Source: Thermotomaculum hydrothermale
GTDB taxonomy: Bacteria > Acidobacteriota > Holophagae > Thermotomaculales > Thermotomaculaceae
Assembly (NCBI RefSeq): GCF_016592575.1
Contig: NZ_AP017470.1
Span: forward strand, 124,001-188,000
DNA length: 64,000 nucleotides
Direction: 5' to 3'
Shown: positions 60,164 through 64,000 of the stretch, in pieces
How positions within the stretch are numbered: the first letter of the stretch is position 1
Layout of the letters: every line of letters starts with the position of its first letter
Position numbers and translations under genes: made by a program
Notes under the pieces: model-generated
Databases searched by the model: none
Told to the model about the DNA's origin: nothing
Seen by the model: the letters and a program-made list of their open reading frames with translations, nothing else

Positions 60164-61159
60164 ATGAAGGAGACGATATACATATTTTCAGACGGAAGGT
60201 TGAAGAGGAAAGACAATACACTATTCTTTGAAAAAAGCGATGGGCAGAAAAAATTTATTCCAATAGAAAATATCAAAGAAATATTTGCCTTTGGTGAGGT
60301 TGATTTAAATGCAAAAGTTTTAAATTTATTGTCACAGAAAAACATTATCCTGCACTATTTCAATTACTACGATTTTTATTCAGGTTCATTTTATCCAAGG
60401 GAGCACTACAACTCAGGTTATATGATTCTAAATCAGGCAAGCCACTATTTAGATAAAGAAAAAAGGCTTAATCTTGCTAAAAAATTTATTTTAGGAGCAG
60501 CCTTAAACTCTCTAATAGTCCTGAAATACTACAACAGAAGAGGGAAAAAGTTAAACAATCAAATTAAAGAGATTGAAAGGTTAATGGAAGAGGTTGAAAA
60601 GCAAAATGATATTAACTCTGCAATGGCCTTTGAGGGACAAATTAAAAGCACATACTACTCTTGTTTCAATGAAATAATTGAAAACAGAGACTTTATTTTT
60701 GGGGAGAGAACCAGAAGACCGCCTAAAAACAACATAAATGCCTTAATTAGTTTTTCAAACTCAATAGTTTACACAAAAGTTTTAAGCGAAATATACCAGA
60801 CCCACCTTGACCCAAGAATTGGTTTTCTTCACGCAAGCAACTTCAGAAGGTTTAGTCTTAATTTAGATGTGGCGGAAATATTTAAACCAATAATCGGAGA
60901 TAGAACAATATTTGCCTGTTTAAACAAAAAAATCATAACAAAAAAAGACTTTGAAAGTGCCTTAAACGGTGTGGTGCTAAACGAAAATGGAAGAAAAAAA
61001 TTTTTAACTCAATTTGAAGAAAAGGAGAAGCAGACAATATATTACAGCAAAATGAAAAAAAAGGTTAGTTACAGAAGGTTAATCAGGCTTGAGTTATACA
61101 AAATTGAAAAACATCTAATGGGGGAAGAGGAATACATCCCCTTTATTATGGAGTGGTAA
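60164..61159 (+). CDS. cas1: Cas1 integrase
   Basis: Metal-dependent integrase that inserts new spacers. Catalytic residues E157 (AFEGQIKS), H223 (FLHASN) and D235 (LNLDVAEIF) are present. 331 residues. I chose the ATG at 60164 because TGGAG lies just upstream and the family N-terminus (ETIYIFSDGRLKRKDNTL) begins there; the frame is open 30 bases further into cas4 without a ribosome site. The stop overlaps cas2 as TAATG. Confidence 0.96.
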   Translation: MKETIYIFSDGRLKRKDNTLFFEKSDGQKKFIPIENIKEIFAFGEVDLNAKVLNLLSQKNIILHYFNYYDFYSGSFYPREHYNSGYMILNQASHYLDKEKRLNLAKKFILGAALNSLIVLKYYNRRGKKLNNQIKEIERLMEEVEKQNDINSAMAFEGQIKSTYYSCFNEIIENRDFIFGERTRRPPKNNINALISFSNSIVYTKVLSEIYQTHLDPRIGFLHASNFRRFSLNLDVAEIFKPIIGDRTIFACLNKKIITKKDFESALNGVVLNENGRKKFLTQFEEKEKQTIYYSKMKKKVSYRRLIRLELYKIEKHLMGEEEYIPFIMEW

Positions 61160-61425
61160 TGTTTATAATTCTGTACTATGATGTAAACCAGAAAAGGTGC
61201 AACAAAATGCTAAAAGTTTGCAGGAAATACCTGCAATGGGTTCAAAATTCTGTTTTTGAAGGGGAAATAAGCAATGCGAATTATGAAAGGTTGGTACACG
61301 AAATTAAACAAATAATAAAAAAAGAGGAAGGGGATTCAGTTATTATTTACAGGTTTAAAATGATGTACTATTCAAAAAGAGAGGTGTTAGGAAACGATAA
61401 AAAGGAAGACATAACCTTTATTTAA
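61159..61425 (+). CDS. cas2: Cas2
   Basis: Structural partner of Cas1 in the integration complex. Ferredoxin-like fold with the N-terminal strand ILYYDV (D8) and the segment KYLQWVQNSVFEGEIS. 88 residues from the ATG at 61159, which overlaps the cas1 stop; a GTG 6 bases earlier is less likely. It is the last cas gene, 132 bases before the first repeat. Confidence 0.94.
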   Translation: MFIILYYDVNQKRCNKMLKVCRKYLQWVQNSVFEGEISNANYERLVHEIKQIIKKEEGDSVIIYRFKMMYYSKREVLGNDKKEDITFI

Positions 61426-61556
61426 ATTCTGTCTATCGGTAATAGTGCAAAAAACACGGGGTATAGACAGAAAAATAATAATTTTTTTGAATGGTTCTTT
61501 GACAATTTTGTATAATGGTAAGGGAACGAAAATATTATGTATAACAAAAGTTGAGT
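61426..61556 (+). promoter_or_regulatory. CRISPR leader
   Basis: A 131-base AT-rich stretch between cas2 and the first repeat. It contains a candidate promoter, TTGAAT (61487-61492), 18-bp spacer, TATAAT (61511-61516), that would start transcription about 35 bases before the first repeat. It also contains a 10-bp inverted repeat, TTCTGTCTAT at 61427-61436 and ATAGACAGAA at 61463-61472. Confidence 0.75.
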
Positions 61557-64000
61557 ATTTCCACATTACCTACAAGGAATTGAAACAACTTCATTTTGGT
61601 TGAATTCATATTCCCCCCTTAATTTCCACATTACCTACAAGGAATTGAAACAGGTTTTTAAGGATTCTAAGAACAGGTATTTGCTTCATTTCCACATTAC
61701 CTACAAGGAATTGAAACAAAAAAGAAATAGAAAAAAAACTAAACAGCAGGAAATTTCCACATTACCTACAAGGAATTGAAACTTTGTCTCAACTCTAAAA
61801 ACACCGTCTAATGTCGGATTTCCACATTACCTACAAGGAATTGAAACATGGATAATTGTGTTTTTGTTGAAAATTTTGGTGCGATTTCCACATTACCTAC
61901 AAGGAATTGAAACACACAAGTTCCGTCAACTTCTCAAACTGTAAGGGACATTTCCACATTACCTACAAGGAATTGAAACATGGTCAACTTTTTCATTTTC
62001 CCCTCCGTCCAAGATATTTCCACATTACCTACAAGGAATTGAAACACTTCTATAAACCACACATCACCCCACCTAACAACCTATTTCCACATTACCTACA
62101 AGGAATTGAAACATTGGTAGAACCCACTCTATACCCCCACTCTTTTTAATTTCCACATTACCTACAAGGAATTGAAACCATCAAATTTAGTTCCATCACT
62201 TAAAAATTGCCCCTCGATTTCCACATTACCTACAAGGAATTGAAACAGATAAAAGAGTGTAGGGCTTGCCCACTGCACTATCCATTTCCACATTACCTAC
62301 AAGGAATTGAAACAAAAAAGAGGTTGATTACAAGGTTTTTGTGGTTAAATTTCCACATTACCTACAAGGAATTGAAACTGTCCTCGCTGTAAGAATAAGA
62401 AGGCTTTGTAAAAATTTCCACATTACCTACAAGGAATTGAAACACTCCTCTTAAAGTAGAGTTTCTTTTTTCCTATTTGCATTTCCACATTACCTACAAG
62501 GAATTGAAACTGGAATAAAAAGCGAAGCAACAATGAAACGAGCCACATTTCCACATTACCTACAAGGAATTGAAACTTGTTATATTTGCCCCATCAGTTT
62601 CCCCAGCGGGGATTTCCACATTACCTACAAGGAATTGAAACTAACACAACCCACGAGATTTTTATCGCCGATTTAACATTTCCACATTACCTACAAGGAA
62701 TTGAAACTCTATATAATTATATATACGGTGGTTATGTGTATAACTATTTCCACATTACCTACAAGGAATTGAAACGAATTAAAAGGCAATTACTTCGGGA
62801 AATTCTCTTTAACAATTTCCACATTACCTACAAGGAATTGAAACACAATCCCCGTTGCCTCAGGTGTAAAGATTTTCGCAATTTCCACATTACCTACAAG
62901 GAATTGAAACTCAGCACCGGAAGGAACAAATTACATAAGAGTGTGGAATTTCCACATTACCTACAAGGAATTGAAACATCATAATTCCCCCTTTGCTAAT
63001 ATTTCTAAACCTTATTTCCACATTACCTACAAGGAATTGAAACAAGGCTCTTTCTCTCTGTTCCGCATCTTGCGGGTCAATTTCCACATTACCTACAAGG
63101 AATTGAAACGGGGTTGAGCCTGTCTTAATAAATTCTGCATTAGTTTATTTCCACATTACCTACAAGGAATTGAAACTTTGAATGCGTATGCAATTCGGTA
63201 TGATCATAAGTCATTTCCACATTACCTACAAGGAATTGAAACACCCACCTGTCAGGGTCGCTTGCTCCATCGTCCAGCATTTCCACATTACCTACAAGGA
63301 ATTGAAACATCTCCTCCGTCCACCTTCTCCTTTCGCCCCGCTCCTATTTCCACATTACCTACAAGGAATTGAAACCATAAAAGCACCTGACAAAATAGCG
63401 GTTGCACAGGATTTCCACATTACCTACAAGGAATTGAAACATCTCCTCCGTCCACCTTCTCCTTTCGCCCCGCTCCATTTCCACATTACCTACAAGGAAT
63501 TGAAACTAAAATCATTAAATCTTAATTTCAAATCAATTTCAGAATTTCCACATTACTTACAAGGAATTGAAACCTGCAACATATAATAAGGTTTGTGCAA
63601 GAGATTATTTATTTCCACATTACCTACAAGGAATTGAAACTATAAGAGTGTGGATTGTTGGGATTGCAATATACGATTTCCACATTACCTACAAGGAATT
63701 GAAACATTAGAGAAACACCGTTCCAAAAACCAGATAAAGGAATTTCCACATTACCTACAAGGAATTGAAACATAATCAAAGGCAAAGCAAATGCCGGGCT
63801 TATGCAGATTTCCACATTACCTACAAGGAATTGAAACTCAATGGGGATAGTGTTTTCATTGGCTATTGCTTTTCATTTCCACATTACCTACAAGGAATTG
63901 AAACTATTGCAGCCTGACCGGAACACCAACCCAGGGAAACATTTCCACATTACCTACAAGGAATTGAAACTATACCGTGCTTTTAATATAACACACAGGG
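61557..64000 (+). CRISPR. Type I-B CRISPR array, 37 repeats, continues off the edge
   Basis: 37 copies of a 30-bp repeat starting ATTTCCACATTACC and ending GGAATTGAAAC, first at 61557-61586, last at 63941-63970. Spacers are 35-39 bases; 36 are complete and a 37th runs to the window edge. The GAAAC end is usual for type I-B repeats cut by Cas6, leaving an 8-base handle. All repeats are identical except the one at 63544-63573, which has ACTTAC for ACCTAC. The spacers at 63309-63345 and 63441-63476 are the same. Confidence 0.98.

Noticed and set aside
61907-63815. Open frames across the CRISPR array with repeated FHITYKELK, FPHYLQGIET or FQFLVGNVEI units
   Set aside because: These are translations of the 30-bp repeat in its different frames; no ribosome sites and no real coding.
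1-64000. tRNA, rRNA, insertion sequences, prophage genes
   Set aside because: None recognised on either strand by reading; small RNAs cannot be excluded.

Overview
The window is AT-rich chromosomal DNA of a bacterium with two membranes. It carries an outer-membrane efflux channel with its periplasmic adaptor, and many secreted proteins. Oxygen-labile iron-sulfur enzymes (an L-serine dehydratase and a ThiC) suit an anaerobic or microaerobic life. Genes are tightly packed, often with ATGA or TAATG overlaps, and most have strong GGAGG-type ribosome sites. Many promoters have an extended -10 (TGnTATAAT-like). I cannot name the phylum from sequence alone. No tRNA or rRNA gene was seen.

Layout. 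1-10.9 kb: a plus-strand housekeeping run with a PD-(D/E)XK nuclease-like protein, Kup potassium transporter, NAD synthetase, SDR, HD protein, type III pantothenate kinase, an unknown coiled protein, ThiC, a cell-wall amidase and a GerMN-type lipoprotein. 10.9-19.7 kb: small membrane proteins, ArgF, an SDR, serine dehydratase, a PIN-like/ElbB pair, a secreted M1-peptidase-like protein that has lost its zinc-binding histidines, a GYF-type membrane protein and an O6-alkylguanine DNA methyltransferase.

19.7-35.5 kb is a metal (probably copper/silver) island. A sigma-54-type two-component pair (20047-23128) is transcribed divergently from a CusCBA-CopA-SHOCT operon (23395-33159). A second convergent operon (35350-33829) encodes a Met/Cys/His-rich YHS protein and a secreted partner. 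I find three -24/-12 promoters with exact GG-N10-GC spacing: one for each operon and one for the regulator genes. Four copies of a 17-bp site, T(A/G)TTCA-N5-TGA, lie upstream. This reads as one autoregulated sigma-54 metal regulon.

35.5-52.5 kb: an acyl-CoA synthetase that may be leaderless; TrpB preceded by a clear Trp-rich leader peptide and attenuator-like region; a 1,628-residue secreted protein with three glycosidase-like barrels; an AspT/YidE-type transporter; a Gld-type ABC exporter operon with a CIRCE-like inverted repeat upstream; and glutamate dehydrogenase.

52.6-64 kb: a complete type I-B CRISPR-Cas locus (cas6, cas8b, cas7, cas5, cas3, cas4, cas1, cas2) with its promoter, a leader and 37 repeats running off the right edge. 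The cas8b-cas7-cas5-cas3 block is strikingly more AT-rich than the flanking cas6 and cas4-cas1-cas2 genes. A 57-codon fragment resembling a Cas8b N-terminus sits exactly at the left edge of that block. This suggests the effector cassette was swapped into an older adaptation/processing scaffold. One spacer occurs twice in the array.
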